Assembly: GCF_000305785.2 (NCBI RefSeq)
Contig: NC_018868.3
Location: forward strand, 2,514,001 to 2,578,000
Direction of reading: 5' to 3'
Source of the DNA: Simiduia agarivorans SA1 = DSM 21679
GTDB taxonomy: Bacteria > Pseudomonadota > Gammaproteobacteria > Pseudomonadales > Cellvibrionaceae
Length of the DNA: 64,000 bases
Shown here: in pieces, positions 45,601-53,823 of the stretch
Layout: the number at the start of each line of letters is the position of its first letter
Numbering within the stretch: position 1 is the first letter of the stretch
Notes under the pieces: generated by a model
What the model was told of the DNA's origin: nothing
The model's database searches: none
Seen by the model: the letters and a program-made list of their open reading frames with translations, nothing else
Program-made: the position numbers and the translations under genes

Positions 45601-47864
45601 TCGCGCTTGCTCAGGATGTCGGTAAGAAACTGGTCGTGCTCGCCAAACTGCCCCTCAAGTTCTTCCAGCTGCACCAACAGGCGGGACAGCTGCTCGTCGC
45701 ACTTATCCGGTGTCGATGACAGACTCAGGGCATTGGCCACGCCCTGGCTCAACAACTTGAACTGGGCCGAAAACTGCGCCACCGCCTCGGACAGCCCCAG
45801 CGACTTGGACTTGTTGCGCGCACGCGCCTTGCATTGGTTGAGCGATGCGTACACCAGTGAAATGTTTTCCACGATGCGCGTGGTGGCATTCACATCGCCT
45901 CCGCTCAGGCCCGCCATCATTTCTGAGAGCAGATCCAGCTGACCGGACGTCTCATCAATGGATTCCAGTAACGCTTTGGCCTCAGCGCCGGTCTGCAGGG
46001 CTTCGGCAGCGGATTCAAACTCGCTGATTTTGGCTTCGTAGGGCGCCAGCGCAGTCTCGCCGGCAAGGAATCCCAGCGTCTGCTCCTGCAGGCCCTGCTC
46101 TTGCTCTACCAGTTGCTGCTCCAGCGACGACAATGTCTCCAGATCGATATAGCGGAGTTCTTTCAGCGATATCAGGTGACCGCGCTGTTTGCGCACCGCC
46201 ACCAACGCTGCCACAAACTCATCCGTCGTCTGCCACTCGTCAGGACAAATACGCTGCAGTAAGGCCTGAGTTTCATTGCGCGCCTCGCCTAACGCCTTAG
46301 CCGAGGCCGCCTGAATGGATTGCACTTTGACGAATTCATCAATCACCAATTCGGCGGTGGCTTGTATCTCGCGCACGCTGGCGGCCACGCCCTCTACCTG
46401 GGTGTCATCCAGCCAGTAGTGATCATCAAAAATCCGGCCCGCTGCACTGATCAACTCTTCGTAGCCCGCGCGCGATACGGATTGCTGGCCGATCATTTTG
46501 CACAAACTGTAAAGATCCGATACGCCGCGCACCACCGCCGCATTGCCGATATTGCCCAGAAAACTCTGGCTCGCCGGCGCCCTGCTGGCATATTCCTCGG
46601 AGATAAACGGTGTATCCCATACCTGCATCGGATGCACGCGCGTAGGCTCGGCTTCGGCATTAAAAATCACCAACCGACCGTTGTCGGCCAGCGCATAGCC
46701 GTTGCACAGCAGCGGATTTCGCAAAGTTTTTTCAATCAGGTTATACGAGAGCAATACCAGCTGCCCACTGGCCGGCTCGTAAAAACAATAGAGCACATCT
46801 TCGCCATTGGGGGATTTAACCCGGCGCTTAAAGCGGAAACCTTTGTCCACCTGATCAAACAGTTTGGTTTCACCGCTCTCCAGATAGTAGCCTCCCGGAA
46901 AGATCACACCGTGGTCTTCCGGCAATTGCACACAGGAGCCGGCCAGCGCATCCTGACGCACCACGGCTTGGGTCAGCGTATTGAAAATAAAATAGCGCCA
47001 GACCTGTTCCCGATACGGCAGAATTTTCAGCAGGATGAGTTTACCGACCCGGGCGTAATGAATCTCGGCGTCGTCCAATGACTGGGTTTTATCTTCCACC
47101 GGCTCGCGGTAAATACCCAATCCGTCCTGGGTATTATTTTCCACCTTGATGGTCAGATCGCCACCTACCGTCTCCACAAACACCGTGTCTTCAATGTTCA
47201 CGTGCGGGTGCTTACCGTGCACACTGTGTTCGCGGGTGGTGCGGACCCATTCAAAATCATAGGCCGGGGGCAGCTGGATGTCCCGCTCCCCGCGGTTATC
47301 CATATACGTCAGGGTTTTCTGGTCCGCAGACAGCGCCCAACGGAACACCCGGATATCGTCAAGCTTTTCGCCAATCTGAAAGCCTGCCAGTAGTTTGCCG
47401 TTTTTAACCGACAGCTCCACCAGACGGGTGTGCTTGTAGTAACGGTATAGCTCTTCGAAATCGCTGACAAATCCTCTGTCGGCCAGAAAGGTGTTGTCTT
47501 TGGCTTGCGGCTCAAGCGTGATATCGTCGCCGGTTTGCTGCAGACGGTAGAGTTCGAACACGTCCTCCACCCGCACTTCTTTTTTGAGGCCGATAAACAC
47601 GTTGTATCCGAACAGCAGGTAAGGACCCACCTGCACCATATCGCGGGCGATACTGTTGTTTTCGGTACGCACCCGGGTGCGCGCCAACACCTGCATTTCA
47701 GTGGAACCAAACTCGCTGGTGCGGGCACTGTTCAGGGTATCGGCAAAGCCTTTGAGTTTCTGGCCCTGCTCGGTCAGCCGCTTGCGGATGACTTCGTAGG
47801 CGCCACCCGATGCTACCGCATCGTCCACGCGATTGTCGGCCGAATTCATTTCTGCCTTAGCCAT
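42624..47864 (-). CDS. Giant DUF3686/AAA+ ATPase
   Basis: 1746 aa. N-terminal third (about 40-490) matches the DUF3686 style of so-called DNA repair ATPases, with repeated beta-rich segments (FRWALSADQKTLTYMDNRGERDIQLP). Residues about 500-880 are long coiled coils. A helical region leads to one AAA+ module: Walker A SPPGYGKTT (Lys1294), Walker B VMLYLDDIQ (Asp1356, Asp1357), then VVMAGNPYTESGE. The C-terminus has a further coiled coil. The DNA-repair label comes from old annotation; the neighbours (PspA, flotillin) point to membrane work. Substrate and mechanism are unknown. Two hairpins precede its ribosome site (AAGGAAAAACC). Confidence 0.88.
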   Translation of the reverse strand: MAKAEMNSADNRVDDAVASGGAYEVIRKRLTEQGQKLKGFADTLNSARTSEFGSTEMQVLARTRVRTENNSIARDMVQVGPYLLFGYNVFIGLKKEVRVEDVFELYRLQQTGDDITLEPQAKDNTFLADRGFVSDFEELYRYYKHTRLVELSVKNGKLLAGFQIGEKLDDIRVFRWALSADQKTLTYMDNRGERDIQLPPAYDFEWVRTTREHSVHGKHPHVNIEDTVFVETVGGDLTIKVENNTQDGLGIYREPVEDKTQSLDDAEIHYARVGKLILLKILPYREQVWRYFIFNTLTQAVVRQDALAGSCVQLPEDHGVIFPGGYYLESGETKLFDQVDKGFRFKRRVKSPNGEDVLYCFYEPASGQLVLLSYNLIEKTLRNPLLCNGYALADNGRLVIFNAEAEPTRVHPMQVWDTPFISEEYASRAPASQSFLGNIGNAAVVRGVSDLYSLCKMIGQQSVSRAGYEELISAAGRIFDDHYWLDDTQVEGVAASVREIQATAELVIDEFVKVQSIQAASAKALGEARNETQALLQRICPDEWQTTDEFVAALVAVRKQRGHLISLKELRYIDLETLSSLEQQLVEQEQGLQEQTLGFLAGETALAPYEAKISEFESAAEALQTGAEAKALLESIDETSGQLDLLSEMMAGLSGGDVNATTRIVENISLVYASLNQCKARARNKSKSLGLSEAVAQFSAQFKLLSQGVANALSLSSTPDKCDEQLSRLLVQLEELEGQFGEHDQFLTDILSKREEIYEAFESHKQQLLDEQQKQSQAVADAAYRVIESLDKRSQKFTQPDELNTFFASDPLVLKVRELVQRLRDLNNPVKADDVESKFKALVDQAKRGLRDKSDIYEADGSVIKLGPRHRFSVNKRDLDLTIIPRDDALAIHLTGTDYFDVIDDPALNALKPYWSMSLGSETAEVYRAEYLAYCVHQAMLAGEYDEPTLMQARTDEAVLARLVRDYATPRYKEGYEKGIHDHDAALILQQLMSVLEIADTLQYSPQARVLAQYFVASLPAKSDQLSHWQSRARAGLAMRERLQSRAATQLLIADLEQALALFSEESGLFRDVIAEAAEYLVAECELPVLQFASSRYGSELLKLFTAAMGDQAMAELRAAAKPLPLKDQVAMVSSWVRAVIGKEGQAQLSHYADECVALFLLQSTLAYRALSAELNVQVNGLLGNHARIEQGRLSLIPDNYLGRMRHHDRVVKPGYENYLNIRATIAEREKKDLRLASFKARPLTSFVRNRLINESYLPLIGDNLAKQMGTVGENKRTDLMGLLMMISPPGYGKTTLMEYVANRLGLIFMKINCPSLGHEVLSLDPEQAPNATSRKELEKLNLALEMSNNVMLYLDDIQHTHPEFLQKFISLCDGTRRIEGVWKGDTKTYDMRGKKFCVVMAGNPYTESGEVFKIPDMLANRADIYNLGDILGGMDEQFGLSYIENSMTSNPVLAPLATRDLKDLYKFVRMAQGEEVATTDLSHEYSGSEVAEITGVLRNMLRVRDVVLRVNQEYIASAAKDDKYRTEPPFKLQGSYRNMNKLTEKLSAVMNEQEINQLIADHYVGEAQLLTTGAEANLLKLAEIRNQMTDEQKARWAAIKKDFLRNKSMGGDDADTGMKLVAQLTDIVGVLEQLNATVTHSRSSSEPAADSNHATAQLIAKGMVRIAHSIKNLSPQVQVVNEPVPGLEQILTTLANTLEHSIFPLVRNMDKKLDIDLRTHDRMQDVSNQLRALVGQKPASDNPEE

Positions 47865-47887
47865 GGTTTTTCCTTAATTTGTCACCT

Positions 47888-47930
47888 GCCAATGGTGGCC
47901 ATTGGCGGGTGCGGCGTTATCGCCGCACCC
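47888..47930 (-). promoter_or_regulatory. Twin hairpins between flotillin and ATPase genes
   Basis: Two perfect stems lie back to back in the 74-bp gap: GGGTGCGGCG with CGCCGCACCC (10 bp, 4-nt loop, 47907-47930 plus-strand order) and GCCAATGG with CCATTGGC (8 bp, 3-nt loop, 47888-47906). No U-run follows, so not a normal terminator. They could lower or stabilise expression of the large ATPase relative to upstream genes. Confidence 0.6.
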
Positions 47931-47938
47931 GGTTCGGA

Positions 47939-49915
47939 TCAAGCGTTGGCGTCTTCGGCTTTCGCTTTTTCAGTGGTGGCAACCACATCCTTGGGCTCCA
48001 TCAATTTGCCCAGGATGGCCTGCAAGGTACCGCTCTTTTCGGCCAGACCATCGATCGCCTTGCCGATAGACAAGGACTTGGCGAAGTTGTTGAAGAAATG
48101 GTCTTCGCCGCCGACGATGTCGATCTTCGCGCGCTCCAGTGCGGTGGCCAGTACCTCGGCGTTTTCGCGCGCAATGTCCTTGCCTGCATCGATCGACGCC
48201 AGGGCTTCCTTGAGTGCGGTTTCCAGGCCCATGCGGAACTCTTCGTGCTCGCGCGCCTGTGTGCTCATGCTGTTCATGGCGTTGAACTTGTCCACCAGAC
48301 CATCGGCCTCGGCTTTGAATTGCTCGCGGGTGACTTCCGCTTGTGCCAAACCAATCTGGCGCTTGGCGGCGGCTTCCGATTCGCCTTTCGCAGCCACAAC
48401 CCGGGCTTCCGATTCGCCTTTCGACGCAATCACGCGCGCTTCAGACTCACCTTTCGCAGCAATCACTTCCGCTTCGGAGTTACCGGTACCGCGCATTGCA
48501 TCCGCTTCGGCATCGCCCTTGGCGCGAATTACGGTGGCATCGGCAAGGCCCGGTGCTGAGCGCTCGGCCTGGATACCTTCGGCCAGTTTTTTCTTGGATT
48601 CCGCTTCTTTGGTCGCCGACTCCAGATTGGCCTGCGCCAGCGTGGTGATTTCAACCGCCTTGTGCTTGGCAGACAGCTCGTCAGCTTCTGCTGCCTTCAC
48701 CTGTTTGACTTTGTCTTCTTCAGCGCGCGCTTCCGCATCCAGCACCTGGGTTTGCTTGCGGCGATCCGCTTCCGAGACTTCGCGTACTTCTTTAATGCGC
48801 TCTTCTTCGATCGCCACGGTTTTGTCCACTGCCACCCGCTCGCGGATCACGTTGGCAATTTCCTTGCGCTCTACTTCCAGTGCCTTTTCTGCTTCAATGC
48901 GCTGGATCTCCACTTCGCGTTCGCGTGCGACGATTTCCAGATCGCGCGCACGGGTGACCTTTTCTTCCTCAATGGCCACGGCGCGCAAACGGTTCTGCGC
49001 TGCCACTTCCACTTCGCGCTGCTGGTTTTCGGTTTTTACCGCGATTTCCTGATTCACCTGAATCGAGGTGCTTTCGGCGCGCAGGCGTTCTTCTTCCTGT
49101 ACTTTCTTGGTTTCTGCCTCCTCGCGGGCGCGGATGGTGGCGATTTCACGCTCCTGTTTGGCCTTGGCATCGGATTCCTGACGCTCCAGTGCCAGCATGG
49201 CTTCCACGGTTTCTACGTTCTTTTTCTTGATTGCCAGTTCTTCGTCGCGTTCCAGTTCGTTGGTGCGCACATTCTGGCTTGCGGTCAGCTCGGTGATCTT
49301 CTTGATACCTTCCGCATCCATGATGTTGGAGGGATCAAGTGAGGCTTTCGGCGTTTGCTCCAGATAATCGATGGCCACGTCTTCCAGCACATAGCCGTTC
49401 AGATCCTGGCCGATAACCGCAACGATTTTCTCGCGGAACTCCATGCGATTTTCGAACAGATTGACGAATTCAATCTGCTTACCTACGGTTTTCAGCGCTT
49501 CAGAGAACTTCGCATTGAACAGCTGGTTGACTGCTTCGCGGTCCGAGGCGCGATCGGCGCCGATGGACTTAGCCACTTTGAGCACATCTTCCGCCGTTTC
49601 ATTCACCCGCAGGTAGAAGGCCACGGTAATGTCGGCGCGCATATTGTCGCGACAGATCAAGCCATCCTTGCCCCGGCGATCCACTTCCAGCGTGATCAGC
49701 GAAATACGCATCAGCTCTTTCTTGTGGATGATGGGATATACCAGCGCACCGGTAAAATGCACCTTGGGCTTGGATGACATGTCGTTAACAATCAACGCCA
49801 CGCCCTGCTCAACTTTTACATAAAAAGCTTTGAACAGCGCAGCCAGGCCCATGAGGACCACAAAGAAGATACCCACGCCGGTGACGATAGGCATCAGGAC
49901 AGTTAAATCAGCCAT
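47939..49915 (-). CDS. yqiK: Flotillin-like SPFH protein (YqiK type)
   Basis: 658 aa. Short N-terminal membrane segment (about 5-30), SPFH/band 7 domain (about 30-210) with GKDGLICRDNMRADITVAF, then a very long Glu/Ala/Lys coiled coil (about 215-560) typical of flotillins. Residues 478-517 hold three near-identical 11-residue repeats around AKGESEARV. The final part (about 560-640) is the flotillin C-terminal oligomerisation region. Organises membrane microdomains. Together with the NfeD-like gene upstream it matches the E. coli yqiJ-yqiK pair. Confidence 0.9.
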   Translation of the reverse strand: MADLTVLMPIVTGVGIFFVVLMGLAALFKAFYVKVEQGVALIVNDMSSKPKVHFTGALVYPIIHKKELMRISLITLEVDRRGKDGLICRDNMRADITVAFYLRVNETAEDVLKVAKSIGADRASDREAVNQLFNAKFSEALKTVGKQIEFVNLFENRMEFREKIVAVIGQDLNGYVLEDVAIDYLEQTPKASLDPSNIMDAEGIKKITELTASQNVRTNELERDEELAIKKKNVETVEAMLALERQESDAKAKQEREIATIRAREEAETKKVQEEERLRAESTSIQVNQEIAVKTENQQREVEVAAQNRLRAVAIEEEKVTRARDLEIVAREREVEIQRIEAEKALEVERKEIANVIRERVAVDKTVAIEEERIKEVREVSEADRRKQTQVLDAEARAEEDKVKQVKAAEADELSAKHKAVEITTLAQANLESATKEAESKKKLAEGIQAERSAPGLADATVIRAKGDAEADAMRGTGNSEAEVIAAKGESEARVIASKGESEARVVAAKGESEAAAKRQIGLAQAEVTREQFKAEADGLVDKFNAMNSMSTQAREHEEFRMGLETALKEALASIDAGKDIARENAEVLATALERAKIDIVGGEDHFFNNFAKSLSIGKAIDGLAEKSGTLQAILGKLMEPKDVVATTEKAKAEDANA

Positions 49916-49943
49916 AAAAACACTCCATTGGTAAACTGATTAA

Positions 49944-50636
49944 TTACATACCGGAAAATTCTTGCTCCGACACAATCCGGTACAAATTGCTGGCTTCGTC
50001 GTGGCTGATAATCACCACCCGATCACCGGTTTTAAAACGCACACCCTCATCGGCGCGCACGTTGAGAAGCAGGCCAGCGCCGCCGTCGGCCAGCAGTGCT
50101 TCGCCAAAACTGGCATCGGCGTAGCTGGAACGGATAACGGCGGTCTGGCCGATGATGTAAGTTTTGGACTGCTGACGCGCGTTCAGAAACAGCGGTCGCA
50201 GTGGCTTGATCAATAGAGCCGTGGTCATCACCGCGCCCCACAGGGCACCCAGCAATATGGGCAGGCCCAATACATAGCGGAATATACCCGGCTCAATCCA
50301 GGCAATCAGAAAATGCGTGGCGTAGTAGGAAATCAGCCAGCCCACCAGTGACACTAATGAAATGATGATGGTCACCGGCACGCCGTGCAGGCCAAATTTC
50401 AGCATCAGACCCGCCAGCACGTCAGGGGTACTCAGGTCTTTATAGCTGCCTGCGTTCAGGTCACCGTCCACATCGGGGATATCAAAATCCAGCACATCAA
50501 TGCTGACGAAGCCGAGCACCGCCACCAGCCAGTAAAGCACTGTCAGCAGCAGAAAAAACGTAAAGATGAACGTGGGAAAAGACGCAATATTCTGGTAGAA
50601 CGGATCCATCTTCTCCGATAACAATATTGCAAACAT
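49944..50636 (-). CDS. yqiJ: YqiJ/NfeD-like inner-membrane protein
   Basis: 230 aa. Three or four membrane helices (about 20-50, 90-115, 125-155) followed by a C-terminal OB-fold-like beta domain (about 165-228; IGQTAVIRSSYADASFGEALL ... GDRVVIISHDEASNLYRIV in pieces). Matches the DUF1449/YqiJ group of NfeD-like partners of flotillins. 28 bases before the flotillin gene, in the same operon. Confidence 0.87.
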   Translation of the reverse strand: MFAILLSEKMDPFYQNIASFPTFIFTFFLLLTVLYWLVAVLGFVSIDVLDFDIPDVDGDLNAGSYKDLSTPDVLAGLMLKFGLHGVPVTIIISLVSLVGWLISYYATHFLIAWIEPGIFRYVLGLPILLGALWGAVMTTALLIKPLRPLFLNARQQSKTYIIGQTAVIRSSYADASFGEALLADGGAGLLLNVRADEGVRFKTGDRVVIISHDEASNLYRIVSEQEFSGM

Positions 50637-50672
50637 ACCCTGTCTCCTTTTCCCGAGTTTCCCGTCTTTGGG

Positions 50673-51365
50673 TTAAGACGATTTTTTCGCTTTCAGCCGC
50701 GCCAGCACATCGTCGGCATTTTTGCCGCTGCCGGTAATGCCGGCTTTTTCCAGCTTCTCCTGCAGTGATGCATCCGCAGAAGATTCACTCATCTCTTCCG
50801 CCGCCGCCATTTGTGCCGCTTTCAATGCCTGCTTTTCCTTGATGCGTTCCAGCGAATCCATGGCCGTGCGCATTTTGGAATTTGTGCCGCTGTGGCGTTC
50901 GGCCACCGCCGCCTGCGCGCGCTGCACGTTTTCCGTGGCTTTGACCGTATCCACCTGTTGTTTCATGCGCTTCAGGTTCAGTTCGGTTTGCGCAATGACC
51001 TGACGCAGTTTGTCGGCATTGGCTTTGAAATCCGCCTCGGCTTCCTGCTCCTGCGCCATCTGATTTTCCAGATCGGCAATTTTTACCGCCACTTCATGCG
51101 CCAGCGGCTCGTCGCCTTTTTCCAGCGCCTTGAGGGCATAGCCTTCATGCTCTTCTATTTTTGCGCCCAGATCCTTGGCTTTTTGCCGCGCCAGTTTTTC
51201 GCGCGCGATGATTTCCGCCAGGCTGTCTTTGCTTTGCTTGAGCGCCTCGGACGCTTCGCGCACTTCCTGATCCAGAATGCGCAGCGCCTGGCTGTCTACC
51301 ACCGCTTCGCCCGCTTCGTTAATGCCACCCTTGAGGGCGGTCATCATTTTTGCCCAGATGTTCAT
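50673..51365 (-). CDS. pspA: PspA/IM30 family protein
   Basis: 230 aa, almost all helix. MNIWAKMMTALKGGINEAGE-type amphipathic start, then long coiled coils (about 25-190) and a variable C-terminus ending DDVLARLKAKKSS. PspA/IM30/Vipp1 proteins are the bacterial ESCRT-III relatives that bind and repair stressed membranes. This copy resembles YjfJ rather than classical PspA, as expected next to a YjfI homologue. No pspF, pspB or pspC is nearby, so regulation must differ from the E. coli psp operon. Confidence 0.9.
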   Translation of the reverse strand: MNIWAKMMTALKGGINEAGEAVVDSQALRILDQEVREASEALKQSKDSLAEIIAREKLARQKAKDLGAKIEEHEGYALKALEKGDEPLAHEVAVKIADLENQMAQEQEAEADFKANADKLRQVIAQTELNLKRMKQQVDTVKATENVQRAQAAVAERHSGTNSKMRTAMDSLERIKEKQALKAAQMAAAEEMSESSADASLQEKLEKAGITGSGKNADDVLARLKAKKSS

Positions 51366-51377
51366 AACTACCTCGCC

Positions 51378-51974
51378 TTATTTGAGATGTTCGCTATAGG
51401 CCTCAGTGGCCTGAATCACATTGCTTGCCAGCACTTCAATTTCGAACACGATGTTCGCCAGGCTGGAGGTGGCACTGAGCGCACCAAACATGTGGTAGTA
51501 GTCGCCCTCGTCACCCAGGTTGTCCAGACTGACGGTGGAGAGCGGGAAGTACTTGTGGGTGCGCAGCACCATTTCATTGAACGCCGCCACATCGCGCACG
51601 TCGCTCACAGACCACAGCACCGATTCGGCAATGATCTGGTCGCCCACCACAGTGAGAAACACCGGCAGGTCGCCATAGTCATTCATCGTCAGGTGAATGG
51701 CGGGCTCGACGCCGTCGATAAACTCAGCCTCGGCATTCAGACCGGCACCCGCTAACGCGTCGTACAACTCGGCGGTAGTCCAGCTTTTCACTCTTTCTTC
51801 CATATCCATAGCTCCTGCAGTGGGATTGGCCCCGGGCTCGCGCAATTGCTTTTCAATGGCCTGCAATTGCTTGGCGAATTCCGGGCGTATCCAGACCTCT
51901 TTTTTGACCAGACCCATTTCCCGCAGGCGCTTTCTGAACTCCCGCTGGTAGTGGGCCGACGACTTGGCTTTCAT
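51378..51974 (-). CDS. yjfI: DUF2170 (YjfI-like) protein
   Basis: 198 aa. The N-terminal 45 residues are very basic (KAKSSAHYQREFRKRLREMG), followed by the DUF2170 domain (about 65-190: IHLTMNDYGDLPVFLTVVGDQ, LWSVSDVRDVAAFNEMVL). E. coli yjfI is likewise next to the PspA-like yjfJ. Function unknown. First gene of the operon; its leader carries the TTACATGTAA palindromes. The basic start could bind nucleic acid or acidic lipid, but this is speculation. Confidence 0.85.
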   Translation of the reverse strand: MKAKSSAHYQREFRKRLREMGLVKKEVWIRPEFAKQLQAIEKQLREPGANPTAGAMDMEERVKSWTTAELYDALAGAGLNAEAEFIDGVEPAIHLTMNDYGDLPVFLTVVGDQIIAESVLWSVSDVRDVAAFNEMVLRTHKYFPLSTVSLDNLGDEGDYYHMFGALSATSSLANIVFEIEVLASNVIQATEAYSEHLK

Positions 51975-52273
51975 GACAGCTCTCTTACACGTGTTACATG
52001 TAATATACGCTAAATTACATGTAACACAATAAAAATATTACATGTAAAGCTGGAATTTTGTTAACCTGCTGATTTGTAAGGACTTTTATCTTTCCCTGAA
52101 TCGAAAGGCAGGAGTGGCTGCGCAGACGAAAGGCTAACCCTACACCAGCACAGGGACTGCGCCAAGACATAAAACGCGGGTGAAAAGGCAGACGTTTTCA
52201 CTGCAATCAGACGGCGTGTGCGCTTATCGGATGCTATGCAGTGGGAAGAAGACCGGCGCGAGGTGGCAGCCGG
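51975..52273. other. Intergenic region upstream of the PspA-flotillin operon
   Basis: About 300 bases. The first 75 hold the promoter and palindromes. The rest (52050-52273) shows no gene, terminator or repeat I can support; the short plus-strand frame at 52180 runs into the HDOD gene antisense. Confidence 0.6.
51985..52047 (-). promoter_or_regulatory. Three-palindrome operator over the operon promoter
   Basis: Perfect 10-bp palindrome TTACATGTAA occurs at 51994-52003, 52015-52024 and 52038-52047, starts 21 and 23 bp apart (about two DNA turns), so a regulator could bind one face. A degenerate fourth (TTACACGTGT) abuts at 51985-51994. The first two extend to 13-bp arms, GTGTTACATGTAA and TTACATGTAACAC. 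A promoter on the minus strand fits between: -35 TTGTGT (52029-52024) and -10 TATATT (52007-52002), spacing 16. Binding would cover both elements, suggesting repression. The regulator is not encoded nearby. Confidence 0.75.
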
Positions 52274-53674
52274 TTATTTGCGGGGTCGGATCTGCAACGA
52301 GGCCGATTGCAACAGAATCTGCGCCTGATGCACAAACAGCTCAAAGCTTTCCTGTTGTTCGGCGGTGATCGCCTCGCCGTCGTTATCGGCATAAAAGACG
52401 CCGCCCGTGCGATTGTTCATCACCACCGGGGCCACCAGGCAAGGGACCTGGCCGATCAGCTTGGCCACCGGTTCGGTAAACAGGTGCTGGCATTTGGCAA
52501 GCCGCGTTTCATCAAACAGCTGTGCTTCTGTGTAGTTCAGCGCCTCGGAAAAAAAGTGTACGTCCCGGGCGTTGAGCAGGAATTGTTTCCGCCAGACTTT
52601 TTCCAGACGCCCCGCGCAGAATTTGGCAATCAACTGGTCTTGCAGACGCAATACGATAGCCACGCGCGCGAACGCCACCCCCAGATACAAACCCTGCGCC
52701 ACCATCTGAAAGATGCCGGAGAAATCCTGGCCCTGTCGAACCGCGGCCGAGAGCTTTTTCAACATCGCCATCTGCTGCTTGTTGTCGGGTATACCCACAA
52801 CGATGCCATGCTGAGCATGCGCCGTTTCGGTTTCGGCATGGGCACTGCCAAGGCCGAACAACGCAATCACTTCGCCGGCCAGTTCGGCCGTGCGAATGGC
52901 ATCCTCACGCGCCTGATCGACGCTGATCCGGCGGAATTTCGCCACCTCTTCAATGGTGTTTTTTGCGGTTTTACTGTCCCAGCCAAACTCGCTGGCGCGA
53001 CTCAGGGCATCGCCTAATTGCACCGCACGCGACAAGGGGTCCTTAGCGCCGCCCCGGAAGGACGCATCCAGAATAGGACTGAGGTGCCAGCTCTGCACCA
53101 ACGCACGTGTCAGCGACCGGAACTGGGTGCCCAGCACCTGCTCGCAGGCTTCGTGCTCCGACACCCCCAACAACATTTGCTGGTCCAGTTCATCGGCCTG
53201 TGATTCGCCTTTGGACCAAATGGCCATCTCGCCCACGTGCAGCAACAAGGCCGCAATAAACACCTGCTCGGAGTGTTCGCTGTTATTCGCGGGTGCAATG
53301 CATTTGGCCTGCAGGGCGGCATGGAATGCCAGCGCCATCACATGCAGTAAACGTTCACGCGGGTGAGCACTCAGCAATTGATCCACCAACATCAACGAGA
53401 TACAGATGTTTTTCACGCCTTCAAAACCCACCTGTACGATGGCACGGGTGACGGTATTGATGCGGGTGCCACCCGGGTTGTAATGAATGGAATTGGCCAC
53501 CCGCAGCAGCTGCGAGGTGAGGTTTGAGTCTTTCAGAATGAGATCAGACAACTGATTCACATGTGTTTGATCGCTGTCGGTGAGCTTGCTCAGGTCATTA
53601 ATGACACCACCCAGCACAGGCAGCTCGCTCGCATTCAGGCGACCCAACCATGCATCTACGCCCTTCAGTGCCAT
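52274..53674 (-). CDS. HDOD domain protein with GAF-like C-terminus
   Basis: 466 aa. HDOD domain in the first 250 residues (LPVLGGVINDLSKLT, LILKDSNLTSQLLRVANS, VQVGFEGVKNICIS), lacking the full HD phosphohydrolase metal set; the C-terminal 160 residues look GAF-like (FSGIFQMVAQGLYLGVAFARVAIVL, NNRTGGVFYADNDGE). Such proteins act in signalling, often with cyclic-di-GMP or stress pathways. ATG 53674 (MALKGVD) has GAGG eight bases upstream; the frame is open to 53731. Divergent from the TraF-like pair. Confidence 0.85.
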   Translation of the reverse strand: MALKGVDAWLGRLNASELPVLGGVINDLSKLTDSDQTHVNQLSDLILKDSNLTSQLLRVANSIHYNPGGTRINTVTRAIVQVGFEGVKNICISLMLVDQLLSAHPRERLLHVMALAFHAALQAKCIAPANNSEHSEQVFIAALLLHVGEMAIWSKGESQADELDQQMLLGVSEHEACEQVLGTQFRSLTRALVQSWHLSPILDASFRGGAKDPLSRAVQLGDALSRASEFGWDSKTAKNTIEEVAKFRRISVDQAREDAIRTAELAGEVIALFGLGSAHAETETAHAQHGIVVGIPDNKQQMAMLKKLSAAVRQGQDFSGIFQMVAQGLYLGVAFARVAIVLRLQDQLIAKFCAGRLEKVWRKQFLLNARDVHFFSEALNYTEAQLFDETRLAKCQHLFTEPVAKLIGQVPCLVAPVVMNNRTGGVFYADNDGEAITAEQQESFELFVHQAQILLQSASLQIRPRK

Positions 53675-53823
53675 CTTTGTCGCCTCAATCAACCCAATCT
53701 TAATACTGTAGACCAGCCCCGCGCTCTGCACCGACCGAGCCAGCCGCGAATGTCGACAGCGCCAAGAAAAACCTCAATCAACACCTATACTTAACCATCC
53801 ACGCCCATGGAGGAACCCGTCCC

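Noticed and set aside
42624..47864. Naming the giant ATPase a DNA repair enzyme
   Set aside because: That label comes from database tradition. No nuclease, helicase or DNA-binding motif is visible, and the gene neighbours are membrane proteins.
47505..49052. 515-codon plus-strand frame across the flotillin and ATPase genes
   Set aside because: Ser/Ala/Arg-rich antisense product that spans two real genes and the hairpin gap.
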